A stretch of 64,000 bases of DNA, taken from NCBI GenBank assembly GCA_016165875.1, contig JABBOT010000008.1:3090794-3154793 (forward strand). Direction: 5' to 3'. A program made the position numbers and the translations under genes. The notes under the pieces are model-generated. The model ran no database searches. It was not told where the DNA came from and worked only from the letters and a program-made list of their open reading frames with translations. Within the stretch, counting starts at the first letter, position 1, and each line of letters starts with the position of its first letter. Shown in pieces: positions 11,877 through 24,500 of this stretch. This stretch comes from Acanthopleura granulata (Eukaryota; Mollusca; Polyplacophora; Chitonida; Chitonidae).

Positions 11877-12119
11877 TCAGACATTCTCTGTCCGGGTATG
11901 AGACACAATTTCGTATCGCAGCTTTAGAAAGATGTTCTCCAACGGCGTTGGGCACTTTGTGTTTTCTAACACAATGAACTGAGAAATGGTGTTTTCTATG
12001 ACAGTTTGAAATTTCGTATATCCACCAAGCAGAGAGCAGGCATTTTCTACCAGTGATTGAGACGTGGCATCCTTAAACTTGACTTTTGCTATGAAATCGG
12101 GCAGGAAGCCACACAACTT
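11877..12119 (-). CDS. Unidentified minus-strand open frame, possible last exon
   Basis: An 80-codon frame on the minus strand starts after a TAA and ends with TGA at 11877-11879. It contains the segments CGFLPDFIAKVKFKDATSQS and TKCPTPLENIFLKLRYEIVS. Residue composition is protein-like: mixed charged and hydrophobic, few repeats, two or three cysteines. There is no initiating ATG, and the preceding CATTAAAAG is a weak acceptor without a pyrimidine tract. It could be a terminal exon, an old processed fragment or chance. I do not recognise a family. Confidence 0.22.
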   Translation of the reverse strand, partial: KLCGFLPDFIAKVKFKDATSQSLVENACSLLGGYTKFQTVIENTISQFIVLENTKCPTPLENIFLKLRYEIVSHTRTENV

Positions 12120-12402
12120 TTAATGAATTTTATACATTTTTCGTATACGAGAGAGATACATCTATTGCGAATAGTCTGGTCTAATTGCATTCTCTTCGTG
12201 TGCAGTGTATTAAATGTTCCTACAACACAACATTCTTCAGTTGTGTCTAATCAACTGTAGTTAATATCAACGCATTTGTATCTAAATTCGTTTAAGCCAA
12301 GACATCAGGGTTTGAGTACATTTTAAACATTTACATGGGCAGCTAGAATAAAGCGTCAACTGAGTTAAATCTGATAGAGACCGTATTTCGTCAGTTAGTG
12401 CG

Positions 12403-12446
12403 ACCATTTGCCAACTATCACATTGTCGTCGCTGCTGTGGTTTTGT
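12403..12446 (+). repeat. Dispersed repeat, copy B
   Basis: This copy shares 37 of 42 bases with 1574-1615 (ACCATTTGCCA, then CTATCACA, then GTCGTC, then TGGTTTT). Similarity fades on both sides, so these are fragments of a larger interspersed element whose ends I cannot place. A weaker echo (CCAGCCATCACACTGTTGAC) lies near 16613. Confidence 0.55.
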
Positions 12447-15400
12447 TCTTCACGCTCTTATATAAAATATCCTGGGCTCTGGTGGCAGTCTCAGACTGGG
12501 TCCATTCAATCCTCCTAACTGGCGCTCCCGATCACAGTTACAGAGTCTCGAATTGTACCTTTGTCGGAGCTGAAAACAAACTGTTATTTGTTGTTTCTTG
12601 CTGTGACCTTTAATGAGCGTTTGTTACCAGTTATCCGTCGTTGGGTTGAGGATATGGCATTGCCCACTATGCCCTGTTCATTGATGAGAAAGGACGGTTA
12701 TCCGACGTGCAGGCAACTCCCTCGTGCCTGCATTAGTTGGACTCTGATTAGCCCTATGTCATACTGTACTTGACGCTGATCGAACAGGCCTAGTATTGCT
12801 GTGGTTTCCTGAGACAGCTTTGTAAACATGGGACAGGTCGTTAAATGTCATTGTTTTCTCATTTCCCAAGGGTTAACAAGGGATGTTTGGTAGCTCTAGT
12901 GCATTTGGCTAAATGAAACACGAACATTTAAAGCGATCCGCCGTGTGTTTAGTATCCTGCTATGCACTGGTCTTATCTTAAATATGGTATTTACCCTGTG
13001 ACCAGCGATTACAGAACGAAATATGCCGCTAACTCACCCCCCTCCCCGCCCTCTACCAATGCTTTCTTTTCATTGTATTTTGACTCCCAAATAGCGAATC
13101 GAAATTGTAGCAAGGCAGGCGAGGACTAGGTAGAGATAGCAGTCATTTATCTTTGTCATGTTTACTTGATATACCTGTGGTACATCTTCGAATCGAACTA
13201 TTCGAATTCTGCTAAACGAAATTGAACAGATTTAAGTAAACTGTCTGCTTTCTTCAATGCATACATTACTTCAAGATGTTGCTTTGACAGGCTGTGTTTT
13301 CCTATGGATAGTAAGTTATGTTCTTGAAAGATCTGATCTACATTTACTGATGTAAAACGTCTGATTTACAACAGAAACAAACAACTGGTCCTAAAACGTC
13401 AGCGGTTGTTTGACAATAAACTTCGATTCCCCCCTTTACTTTTACCTTAAATGATGTTACACATTCGAATTAGGACATAATCATACCAATATACGTTAAT
13501 CTTCCTTGATATTATTTATATTTGCCCCCTTTAATAATGTTTTAGACAGTTTATAGATGGGTTTCAACATACTTTTGTTTGTAAGACTGGAGAAATTGTG
13601 ACCTGCTGTAAATTGCCCGTGCCACACGGCAGCCGCTATGACCTTAAGTGAGATTAGCTTTTGAGGCGTGAAAGCATGAGAAGTGGGACCTCGCTTATTG
13701 CAGTAAGCCCTCGCAGTGTGTAGTCCTAGGCTGACCCACTAGATTGACACTTGTGAACTGCTGAAAAGTATGGACATTCTGAAATAAGTTGAACGAAGTT
13801 CGCTGAACTGTCTGTGTACTCCTGGTTTACATGCATTTCTTTATGGCATTTTGAAATTCTCCCCGAATGGCTCAAGCATTATACGATGTTTGTCCTTGGC
13901 TTTCCAAATCAGTTTCCAAAATTAAAATCTCTAAGGCAGGCTATTAACTACCTTGTGCAGATTTAAATTCGACACTCGCCAGTATCACAGGACCCCAAAA
14001 CACAGCATACTCCTAAAAACGTGCAATTTAATAATTGATTGACATGGACATAGAATACTAATAAATTGTAGATCAGTCGTTTATACCTTCTCTCTGTTGT
14101 CATAGGTTCAAACACTTTTATTCCGTTGTAAATTAACCAATAAATCAGTAGTGATATTGATACGGGTGTAGGTAATACATGTACATGAGTACAGACCAAG
14201 ATCTATACGCCCCAAAAGACTATGGACATATGTGTGTTGCATATAAACATACATGGGACAAGTGGTGCGTGGAGAAAAACTGATTGATCATTAGAGCGCT
14301 TAGCAAACAATATTTTCCAGTAGGCAGGTAAGGTTTTCGGTTAAGTCAGAAGCTTTATTGTCATACCATTGAAGGTCGGCAACCTGAACATCATTTACAG
14401 CAGAGGTTGTGCTGAAAGCACCGGGCAATAGTCGGCAGGTATTCACACCAGTCTATTCCCCTCACCTTGGGAACCCATGAGAAAGAACATTATGGTGAAG
14501 TAGCGTCACGTTAAGCTTCTTGGGCGGTTGTTTCTGGCAGATGATTACCGGCATTGCTCACCAATGTCACGTGGATCACGCCCTCTTCGCATTCCCGCCC
14601 GTATAATATTCCGAGGACAGCACTTGAAAACTCCTCCAAACCATTTTTTTGCCGAGTTCCAATTACTTGTCCTTTGTATCAGCCGCTGCTCAAGAATCAC
14701 TGCGTACAAAAAGGCGGTCTAGTGACGGTATTCCGTACAAGGATCAATGACATCAAACAACATTCCAGCCCACAGCTTCAAACACGCCACAGTGCCGGTT
14801 GTGTACGGGATGTTCCTCCCTTGGGGATATACAGCTGGTTTTCTGTCATGGAGATGCACTTTCTTAAAGAAGAGGGTCTTATGTAATGAGGAGGGAGATT
14901 AGTACGTCTGCCAGGTCATCATGTAGGGGATTAAATCTTCATTTAACTGCAAGAAAATGGTCCCAGGGAGCAAGGGGAGACAAACAGAGATATTTTGTGA
15001 CATGGTATTTAAAACATCATTGGTTCATCTTTATAATATATTACACATGTAGACAATGAGTTCTATAATTATATTGGCTGTCGATTAAAAACCAACAAAA
15101 CTCACACCAAAAAGCCGACAAATCTCACACATCGTCAAACGGTATAGATTCTAGCAGAGCCGTCGTTGGAAAATGCATTTATCCTGTTAAGGGATTGTTT
15201 AGAATTTCATGTTTTTTTATGTGGCCATAAAAATGGTACATAGCCTCTAGAAAGTAGCTTGAGTCTTTTCTATTGCCTAAAAGGTCTCTGAACTGGGTAC
15301 ATAAATTTCACTTAGTTGGAGTCTACATTTTTAACTGAACTGCTACGGGTTACCGAAGTATAAAGCACAACTCAGATTTTTTGGTAACTTCATTACAACA

Positions 15401-15708
15401 ATAGAGGGACATCACAGTGTAAAATAAGGTCATCTCATTACCGTACTGTGGAGGTACCTGTCTATCTTTTAACGTGTCAATACGCGTGTATAGATAAAAC
15501 TACTGACAGAATATTATTATTGTTGTAATACTATCTACCCAAACCCACAGAATTCAGAAGCTTATTCTAATTCAGGGTCATCACTGTTTTCTATTCTATA
15601 TACCAACCTCTATTAAGATTGTCAGATTAACGCCACATCACAAGGTGTTTAAATGTTAAGGTTAATATCATATGGTTTTCAAAGCTAAACTAATTAAGGG
15701 GGCATGGT
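12447..15708. other. No gene seen
   Basis: A 110-codon plus-strand frame at 14554-14886 has no recognisable domain. CAGTAGGCAG|GTAAGG near 14326 is a donor-like site without an obvious exon before it. Otherwise the stretch is featureless AT-rich DNA. Confidence 0.55.
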
Positions 15709-15733
15709 CGCTAAAATATTAGATATTTTAGCG
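15709..15733. repeat. Perfect 11 bp hairpin, 3-base loop
   Basis: CGCTAAAATAT, TAG, ATATTTTAGCG forms a perfect inverted repeat. It is AT-rich, with two CG-anchored ends. It is not followed by a T run in the manner of a bacterial terminator. It may be a MITE remnant or a chance palindrome. It lies about 200 bp upstream of the candidate promoter. Confidence 0.7.
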
Positions 15734-15889
15734 TTATTACAGAATGGCATGAGTGTTAGGTTTTTTTCGCAAGAAGTAAAAGACGGAGGCTTCTCGTTAA
15801 TCCCATCCACAGCATTGTACGTAAAGTGAAGCTTAAAGATAACAAAAATACTGAAAACTTAAAATTCTACCAGAATATTTAAATGAGGG

Positions 15890-16000
15890 GCTGTGAATTC
15901 AGTGGAACTGGAGCATGCGCACGGCGCCCGGTAACCTTCATATGTAAACAAGCGTGGCTGATGACACGCGCGAGAGAGGCATTTACGACTCCCTCCTAAC
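15890..16000 (+). promoter_or_regulatory. Candidate CpG-rich promoter with NRF1-like motif
   Basis: This patch is richer in CpG than its AT-rich surroundings. It contains GGAGCATGCGCACGGCGCCC; the GCATGCGCA at 15913-15921 is close to the NRF1 consensus. ACACGCGCGAGAG follows. There is no clear TATA box. It sits directly before a possible noncoding first exon ending in AG|GTGAGT at 16103. The promoter call is inference from motif plus context. Confidence 0.35.
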
Positions 16001-16103
16001 AGGATCGACCACAAAGAGGCGTAAAAGATAGCTCAGAAGGTTGACAAGCAAGTTTAACGTTGTAATTGGTGGTCAGTTGTCGCAAAACTACACTGCTTGA
16101 TAG
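16001..16103 (+). other. Candidate noncoding first exon
   Basis: The segment ends with CTTGATAG|GTGAGTGC, a textbook splice donor (GT at 16104-16105). It holds no ATG, so if transcribed it would be 5' untranslated. A good acceptor (TTTTTACCATACAG) lies 241 bp downstream at 16344. The start is not defined by the sequence; I placed it arbitrarily after the CpG-rich patch. Confidence 0.3.
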
Positions 16104-16344
16104 GTGAGTGCAAATGTTGTTCCTGTTGCGTTGGCGTTACAACGTCGAATATGGCCCACCCTCATTGTGTTGAATTCGAATAACGACAGAACTTGTTCGA
16201 GATTTAAACGTGACTGATTTAGTTTATGAACGAACTTCAAAACGTTGGAACGACGTCGCAGGCAGGATTTGTTTAAAAATCCAAATTTTGGCCTGCCGTT
16301 TCTCTTTAAAGTGATGCTCAGCCAATGTCATTTTTACCATACAG

Positions 16345-16488
16345 GAGGAACTTTTAAACTTCAAAGGTGTGAACAATAAATTAGAAAAAGAATACGTCAT
16401 TCCTAGTATAATGGCCATTTCGAAAGACCTGGCCATAGTAGACCTGTCTGTCATGGTACCAGAGATTGATGGTTCCATGCAACAAAGG
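16345..16488 (+). CDS. Candidate coding exon with possible start codon
   Basis: An exon-like segment of 144 nt (48 codons, phase 0 at both ends) lies between TCATTTTTACCATACAG and AAAGG|GTTTGT. The frame is open throughout. The first ATG (16411) has A at -3 and G at +4, a favourable Kozak context, and would start MAISKDLAIVDLSVMVPEID. With the donor at 16104 this gives a coherent model: CpG-rich promoter, noncoding exon, short intron, start-codon exon. The '(V)PEIDGS' end loosely recalls the BPI/takeout-type lipid-binding fold, but that is weak. The next exon could be tens of kilobases away. Confidence 0.35.
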
Positions 16489-19282
16489 GTTTGTCAGACA
16501 CTCATGGGCATGTTAGTCAATTGTTGGCGCTGTCATTTGCTCGTGGTTGCATGCAGTTAGTTTCCCTGGTCATCTTGTGCTTGGTATGGACGTTTGCCTG
16601 GTAATCAATTTTCCAGCCATCACACTGTTGACACGAATGCACGTATTACACCGCAGAGTTCCATGTGGAGCTAATCATGTGGTCTCCCAGTGCCTACAGG
16701 ATGAACTATTCTTGGTATTGCGCTAACCCCACGAGAGCTGGCTACAATGCAACAAAGGCAAATTTCTGGCTTGTAGACAGTCCGGTTCAACGCTCTAACA
16801 CCCTAGATGATGATATGAGCAACCGTCCGAGAATTTTACAAACTGCTCACAGCATACTTCTAAAACACTCAGAAAAATGATATACTCAACACTTAAAATA
16901 ATAACATAATTTTTGAACCTTTCAGTAAAATATAGCCTGTACGATACTGTACTTTTTACTGTAAGACCTACGACGGCTTATGTGGTGTTGTTGACAGTTT
17001 ATTAGTGTTAATTCTGACAGCAAAATGTCAGGTATGTCGTGCCGTTGTCAATGAACATGAAAAGCCACAGGTCTGTAGCGTAAATGCTGAGCATCTTTAC
17101 CAGGTCTGCCAAGCTCGGCATTCTGAAACTACCCGTACTTTCTGCTTATGATGTAAGACTGCCAGAAAGAGGATGTATGTAAGGTTAGCGTGCTGGTCAG
17201 ACCTTCTGTCTGTAACCCAATCGTTAGATTTCTACCATCTTTAGGAAAGCCTTTCTCGGCTTCAGACGGCAGTTCGTTATAAGCAGTGGGAACAAATCTC
17301 TGCCATGTAATCGCAAGCATAAAGACCATCTTTCGATCATAAAAAGAATCACCGGCTCTTGTTCTCGCTAATGTGCCTGAAATTTACCCTCGTAAATTAT
17401 TAACCAAGAATATAAAGCAGCCTTTATACCTGATGAACCCTGAAAAATATCGTGAACTTATCTGATCGGTCAGCGGATGAAACGCCTACTGCGTTAGCAT
17501 TATCTTAGTTTGCTTCCATCGTTTAATTCTTTGCAGAACTAGCCTTGGCCGAATCGCGCCGTGATTCATGTTTCAGATGGCTAAATCGGCCTAACGGTCG
17601 AGGCCGGAAAATAGCATCAGTACCGTAGACACCTATCTGAATGTCGATCTCGACGAAGTGCAGTCTTCTTGGCCTTTGGCCATGGTGTTTTAATTGTACA
17701 TAAGACTCAATTACATTGTTTAGCGCTTCGGCCTGGCATGCTTAATGGCGACATTTATAACTCTACTCTACGTCATTTCAATGGCGAGGATAAATGTTGA
17801 GGCATCCTGGGTCTTCTAAATCAAAAGGAGATCCACTGAAACAATAAACAATACCTTTTATATTACATGAAACCACTGCTTTTACTACAAGTAACAATTG
17901 CTGCGGAAAGGATATAGACAAAATACCAAAAAATGCAAAAAATTCAAATATGCCACAAGAACAGTGCTGACTGAAATACATGTACCATGCATAATTCACT
18001 CTGCTATTTGCGTCACGAGCATATTTTCAGGACGTTTTCACTTCCAAACGTTTATTTTGTAATTTCAGTCTGAGAAATATTTATCGGTTTAAATTATTGA
18101 CTTGATTATCCTTTGCTTTACATTTAAACTTACGTTGGTCTTACACAGAATAATATCTTTCTTTGGAATCTACATTTGATTAATTATTTGGTGCGGAGAC
18201 CTTTCACTTACATGTCTCTCCTATGGAACAAGCTGATCATGTAAAGCCCTTAAACTAGATCACGACGGTAATGTCCCAGAAATGCCTTCTTGTCTTGTTA
18301 GAAGGCATCAGCAGAAACAACGCTTTCTCTCTCCCTCTCTCTCGGGATGTAGTTTCAACGCATCACCACGGCAACAGCATAAATAACCAACACGTTGCGT
18401 CCGAGTCAGTCAGAGGTGTCCGCTTGGAATCAATCCATATATACGAAAAGTCAGAGCAATATATTGACAAGATACGCGTTTCTGACTCGTCCTTAGACTC
18501 CATTGCCTGTGGAAACTGTCCTTCACTATAGGACATTACCATCGAGAAGAGAGTGGATGAACAAGAATTGTAATTTTTGATTAGGCAAAGATACCAGTTT
18601 TAAAATTAAGAATGCTTTGATTCGGGCGTAATACGATTCACGTATTCACTGTGGGCGAAAATACCGGTTAAAGTTAGAGGATAACCGCCTTACTTCGTAG
18701 GGTGCAAGGCAAGCTTTACTGACGTAAGATTGCCTCCGACTCAAGGAGAAGTCAACTGGCAACTGCTGATCATTTCCGATAACAGTGAAGCCTCAGCTTT
18801 TTGGGCCAGTTAAAGTTAAAAACATTTAAAATAGCCCTAACCGTCATCTTAACTCTAAATATCAAATCAAATGAATACATACTCACTGCAGATTGCGCAA
18901 GACTTTATTTGTTATATAGACTGCAGTATAGAGAGCGAAGCGAGGGCAACGACGACAGTTTGATCGTTGGCAATTGATTAGACTAAACCACTGAAGTACG
19001 ACCTCTTGTCAGTTTACATCCGTTAGGGTTATTCTAACTGTTCATGTAAACGCCTAAATGATAGCAACTTACCCTTAAAAGCACTTGATTAGTTATTATT
19101 GTGGGTGAGAGTTTAAGCTGGTACGATATGCAGAGAGCTGAGTATGGCACTACACATACAACATGGCACAACGACTAGCTCTTAGATTACTATGGAGAAA
19201 TGATTTCGAGACCATAACTTTAAAATATATTGAAAAAGACAGGAGGCTAAGTTTGCAAACCGGATTGTAAAGAGGGCGGAAT
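16489..19282. other. No gene seen; possible intron
   Basis: No convincing exon. If the 16.0-16.5 kb model is right, this is the start of a long first coding intron. Short frames at 16665-16880 and 18271-18531 on the plus strand show no family resemblance. Confidence 0.5.
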
Positions 19283-19468
19283 AGGAGATTACAGTTCTAC
19301 AGTGCATGATAAACAGGACTGGTTAGGAGATTACAGTCCTACAGTGCACTATAAACAGGACTGGTTAGGAGATTACAGTTCTACAGTGCATGATAAACAG
19401 GACTGGTTAGGAGATTACAGTTCTACAGTGCATGATAAACAGGACTGGTTAGGAGATTACAGTTCTAG
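19283..19468 (+). repeat. 42 bp minisatellite, about 4.4 copies
   Basis: Units start at 19283, 19325, 19367, 19409 and 19451 (the last is partial), an exact 42 bp period. The unit opens AGGAGATTACAGTTCTACAG and ends AACAGGACTGGTT. The second copy differs slightly (GTCCTAC, CACTATA). The array is nearly homogeneous, so it is young. 42 is a multiple of 3, but the frame is not part of a longer reading frame. Confidence 0.95.
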
Positions 19469-19534
19469 ATTATGAAGTGGACTAATTACGTGACTACAGT
19501 TATAACATAGATTATATCTATTAATTTTTTTATT

Positions 19535-19770
19535 GGTATTTCACGTACTCGAGAATATTTCAATCATACGACGGCGGCAAGTATTTTGGAGGAAGAAAAC
19601 CTGGGGCCCGGGAGGAAACCCACGACCGTCCACAGGTTGCTGTCAGACCTTCCCAGGTACGGCCGGAGAAGAAGCCAACATGAGCAATTTCACTGCATTC
19701 TTGGAAAACCGGTGATATTCGAACTTCATGGAAGACGATCTGAATGACCCAACTGGTGCAGAATGACCTT
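19535..19770 (-). repeat. SINE, AATA-tail family, minus strand
   Basis: On the minus strand it reads TTCGAATATC (eroded B box), then GCTCATGTTGGCTTCTTCTC, CCGGCCGTACCTGGGAAGG, CTGACAGCAACCTGTGGACG and GTCGTGGGTTTCCTCCCGGG. It ends TTGCCGCCGTCGTATGATTG and AAATATTCTCGAGTACGTG. This is the best-preserved central body in the window and shares its block order with the copies at 37.0 and 61.6 kb. The A-rich tail is short. The tRNA head has decayed. Confidence 0.8.
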
Positions 19771-21439
19771 ACAGTGGTGACAGTGGGTGTCACTTCGTAC
19801 GTCCTAGCCATTGAGAAAGGCGTGTGAACAACTCCTCCAAGACCCGCCTCACACTGGAATGTGACTTCACATGATGGACCCGGATACCGGATACTCTGTA
19901 TTCCTGTCGGTTTTTGTCAGAAGAAGTCATGTAGTTTCGAGACAATGACAGTTCCACGTACTCAGTGTATTGATATAATCAATCAGAGGTACTGTTCTGA
20001 ACATCTTCCACTAACGGTGCAACGGACAACTGGGGGGCAAAGAGCCAGACTGCGCACATCAGACCGTCTCGTCTCGCCGCTTTTTTATGTTCGATATTTT
20101 CTCCTGTAAAAACCAATGTGAACTATAGATTCCAAGGCCTGAATTGTGCTTTTTGAAATCTCGTTCTGGCGACAGCGTTATGTGCAGTTCAAACCCGCTG
20201 GTTATACCCATTACTTTGTGGCACCAGTATAGATTTTGTACCCATCAGCGATGTGCTTCTTACGCATGGCAGAGCGAGGTGAAGCTGGTGTTAGGCTCCA
20301 ATATTCTAAACTTGTCTTCTAAATTCCTAGACCAAAGCAAGGGTTTAGCAGGGATAAAATTGTGTAATTACTTCTTGCATTGCCTTATGGTGAATTAAAG
20401 CAGTGTGGATGACATACATGGTTTAGTGAAGAATGGATGATGTATGAAATATAAGCAGCACAGGAATGTATATAACTAATTATATCTGTGTGTACATATT
20501 AATTCCAAAATGGTCATTTCCTTGAGTACATCATTACAATCCCAACGAAATAAATAGGGTACAAATTTGGTGTCCTTCCGCATGAACTGCTATTGCATGT
20601 GTAGTATGTTCTTCACGCAACCACTGAAGGTTTATTCCCAAAATGACAGAAACTTTTTCAGTGAAATTTCAGAAGTCCTCTTGTGGAAATAAGCTCACCC
20701 AGAACATTTTTTTTTCTTTTTTGCCAATGTCTTATTCAGCCATCTCTGTCGGACGTGGAAAATAAGATTAAAGTATATTTGGTCCACATGTATGCAGAGG
20801 TTAGGCGGAACAGTACGTATAACGTGACAGATGTAGATCACGAATCCAAGGGACGCAATTCCCAAAGCTTGGTCGATACTATGTCTAAGTATTTTGTTTA
20901 AGCATCACTGCTCGTGTGGGTAACGGTAACTGGTTCTAACCGGTTGGTTCGCCCTCTGCACGTGTTGATTACCCATGCAGCAATCTGTCATAATTATCCA
21001 TTGCGGATTTAAATTCCCAATATACCAACTCCAATTCCCACTTTTGACATGCGCCGTCTCGCTCTTCGGTTCCTCGCCGATGAATTTATTCATATGAACG
21101 CGTCGATTGAACAGGTTGTAGATAATATCCAGGTCATGATCTCTCGAGAAAAGGGTGTTTAGTGAATAATCTATCGGCCAAACTCATGCATATTCATGAA
21201 GTTATTGACCCCGAAGTAAGTTGTGGTCATTATATGATAAAATGTTGTTACATGACTCAAAGAAAAATCTAAGACCACCAGTTCAAAAAGACAATGTGGA
21301 AGACGACAAGATGTCAAGGGTCCACGCAAGCAAAGTGTGGCTTTAAAGTATATGTGTGTTACAGTTTGAATGTTACTTCCACAGTTTAACTTGGCAGTAT
21401 TACTTCCATGCAGAAGAAATATGCTACAAGATTTGTTGA
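19771..21439. other. No gene seen
   Basis: No supported exon. A 37-codon plus-strand frame with an ATG at 21048 and minus-strand frames at 20905-21093 and 21171-21494 have no splice context or recognisable domain. Confidence 0.55.
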
Positions 21440-21592
21440 TCGTACCTGGTAGCTTTTCCCCAGTGGCAGGCTTTGCCTGGTTGTTTCCCACCACAATGCT
21501 GGCCGCATAAATGTGAAATATTCTTGAGCACGACGTAAATCACCAACAAATATGAATAAATAATATGTATTTAAGTAAATAAATACAAAATA
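21440..21592 (+). repeat. SINE 3' half, AATA-tail family
   Basis: The plus strand shows GCAGGCTTTGCCTGGTTG, TTTCCCACCACAATGCTGGC and CGCATAAATGTGAAATATTC, then TTGAGCACGACGTAAATCAC and CAACAAATATGAATAAATAA. The tail continues with AAGTAAATAAATA. It matches the 3' half of the full copy at 61.6 kb. The head is missing, so it is truncated near the middle of the body. It combines CACGACGTAAA (as in the AAAC-tail form) with an AATA-type tail, linking the two forms. Confidence 0.8.
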
Positions 21593-24500
21593 CCCGACTG
21601 ACCAAAGAAACACAAAATCACTTTCGTTGTAAAATTAGGCGGCATAGAAAATAGAAGCAGGCTAGCGTTTGTTCTTTCTTTTGTCAAACTAAAAAGATTC
21701 TTGTACACATATCACATGTCGGACAGGGCTGTTGGTACTACAAACACTTTCAACTCTGGAATAGTTTCCAGTTTTATGCAGGTTTAAGTAAGCCGTATTA
21801 CCTACAACTTGAGGTATTTGCTTATTTATTCAGCCAGCCATTCAATCAATTAATGTCCCTCATATGACCACCTTCAGTTATACCGGTGGAAAAACCTGAT
21901 ATTACCAGCTACCAGACCATGCTGAATTCCTTAATTTAATGTCAAGGAGAATGGCACAGAGGCCTAATACGCCTACAGTGGTGCCTGAATAATTTTGTTG
22001 AGGTTGAATCTGGTTATTACAAATAACAGCTATTACTCTTCCGTCACCTGATGTCTGTTTCCGGTTGCCTGATTATAGCTCAAGTGTCACCCTCCAGGGG
22101 CCGTGTTCTCTTAGCGGCAGATTTCATAGTTCTATCCAGAGTCTGCTAAACATATAAAATGTAAATTAATTCCTGGATGGTCTTTTCAAAGCAAAATCAG
22201 ACTGTCTGTTAACTATATAGCGGTTTGGCCGAACTGTTATTAGTAATTGCGACTGAATGCTCAATATGGCTTTCTCCTCTCCGAAAGAATAAAAAAGGCT
22301 GGAATACGATGTCGAGCTGGCATAGTATGTGTGCCAATCCCTGTTAATCTCCAGCAACACATCCTGCTTACTGGCAAAACCTAAACAGGCAGATTTATTT
22401 ACAGATCTGAGTTTTGACAGCTTTCGTCATGTTTTGATGAATTACCGGCGGATAGATTTGCTTCTGCTTTCACTGTAACAAAAACATGAGGAATGATTGA
22501 TGGCGGCATCCTGTGACGAGACAGCGAGTCCTATCCAACCAATCATAACTGAATTATAAAACCATTTCACAGATCCTTAAAAACTGGAACAGAATGACAA
22601 AAAGTGCCAATCCGTTTATAGAGTAATAGAATGTTCAACGGAGCCTCGCTTTAGTTAAAGATATTATCTAGCGACAAATTTCTGGTGTCACCAAAATGAG
22701 GTCGGGAACTGAGGCTTGTAAAATCACATCCTTATCCACTGTCCGTTTAGGTGAGCTGCAGCGAATCTTACGATAACAAAAGAAATGTTATGTAAATGTA
22801 ATCATGCAAAATTAGACACTGGCGTGTCATATCTGACGTCCATATTGTGAACTGTTACGTGGATGACTCGGGTCAATAGTCCAGGAACCATTATCCAAAA
22901 CATCCGCCGACACAAATTCATATGGCATTGTGAGAAACTAATCCCAGTGAAGAGAATTTAAGCATTTCCCGTGCAAACTAGAATGGTGCGTAGGCGTATG
23001 TTATTGTTTTCGAAAACATTGACTATGATGTGGAAAAAAAGTAAAAGTAAATTGGTACTTAAGCTGCGCTTACAATGCATTCCCCGGACATTTATTATTT
23101 CATTTACGCATTTGCTATCACGGGGTTAGTCAAGTAGGATCTTTACATGCCCATGTTTCCATCAACGTTGCACGAAAGCTGTATCCCATCACCATTTCTA
23201 GCAAAGCATCTCTTAGGCAAAGAGACACTATAAGACCCCACGCAATATTATTAACAAATTAACACGCGCAGTTTGATCTCTTTTACACCCGTAAGTGTGA
23301 ACGTACAACGTTGACACGTGGCTTTGCTGTCAGTATTTGATACAACGCTGGGCACATTGCCACAAATGGCTAACATGAATACCGGTTTTAGCTTGATAAC
23401 CATTATCAATTCCCATTTTGTGGTTGCATATGGTCCTGACCACTCTGCATGGTGCCAACTATAATAGTGTAAAGCCAGAAAGACTAACAATGTTTTTTCT
23501 CTCGATTTTTGAATTCATGATGTGTACAGGAATGTGTTTGTTTTCTTGGGTTTTTTTTTTTTGTTTTTCTTTTCTCGTTCAAAAAGTTCTCCTCGGCATA
23601 CTGCCTTGGTATATTGGACACAGATGATTTGGCAGCCTGCCAACATCTGGTGATTTCCAATGATAAACTGAACAGTGTTGGATATTTGCTTAAAGTGTTT
23701 GGTGTTTCTCTCCGTCGTAGCCACATATCGCTTGGAATGGTTAGCTTGGTTAGCTAATACTATAACATCCTGCCTGTTGAGTTGTTTATAGAACATGTTT
23801 TTCTGTAAGCAAGCACATATTTAATTAAACCCCTTTCGCGTGGTTTGATGCTTTACATGTTACAACAGATGAACAGTATGGATTAACCCGTTAATCATAG
23901 AATCTTGCACTTTAACGGTACCAGTTAAAGTCTAGGTGATTATCCAAGTACATGCGCTTACAAAGGCATGTGTTATATAGCACAAAAATAATCGCCTGTT
24001 CAGTCCAGCTGGGCCTTCTAATAAATGCCACCAGCTTGTTAAGACCTATACAACAAACGTTATATCATAGCTTTATGAATATTGATAAGCAGCAGTCACA
24101 CAAAATACCCTTAGTGAAGAGTTACATGAATATTTCATGAAAGTCAGTTGCCTTTAAATTGTCGCTTTACTTTTTTGCACTGTTTGCTTTTGCAATTAAG
24201 CCAGAGAACCAATTCAGCCAGTTTGCATGTTAAGGTTATTTGCAACAACGAAAAAGACAAGCTTAACTAGTGTTCAAACTTCAAATTCGAGTGGAACATT
24301 GTATCGATAATTCAGAATAGGCTTTCAAGATGTGCAGGGTCGTAAACAGTTGAGACTGGTCATGGCGACCTTTACCCTTTCGACGTGAAGCCCTACAGCT
24401 AAGGCCTTCAGTCTGGGCTGGGAGGGCCATCCGCACACCAGATCGTATTATACTTAATAGTCAGTATTTCTGATCCTTTGTCCTAACGTCCCGTCAAAAA

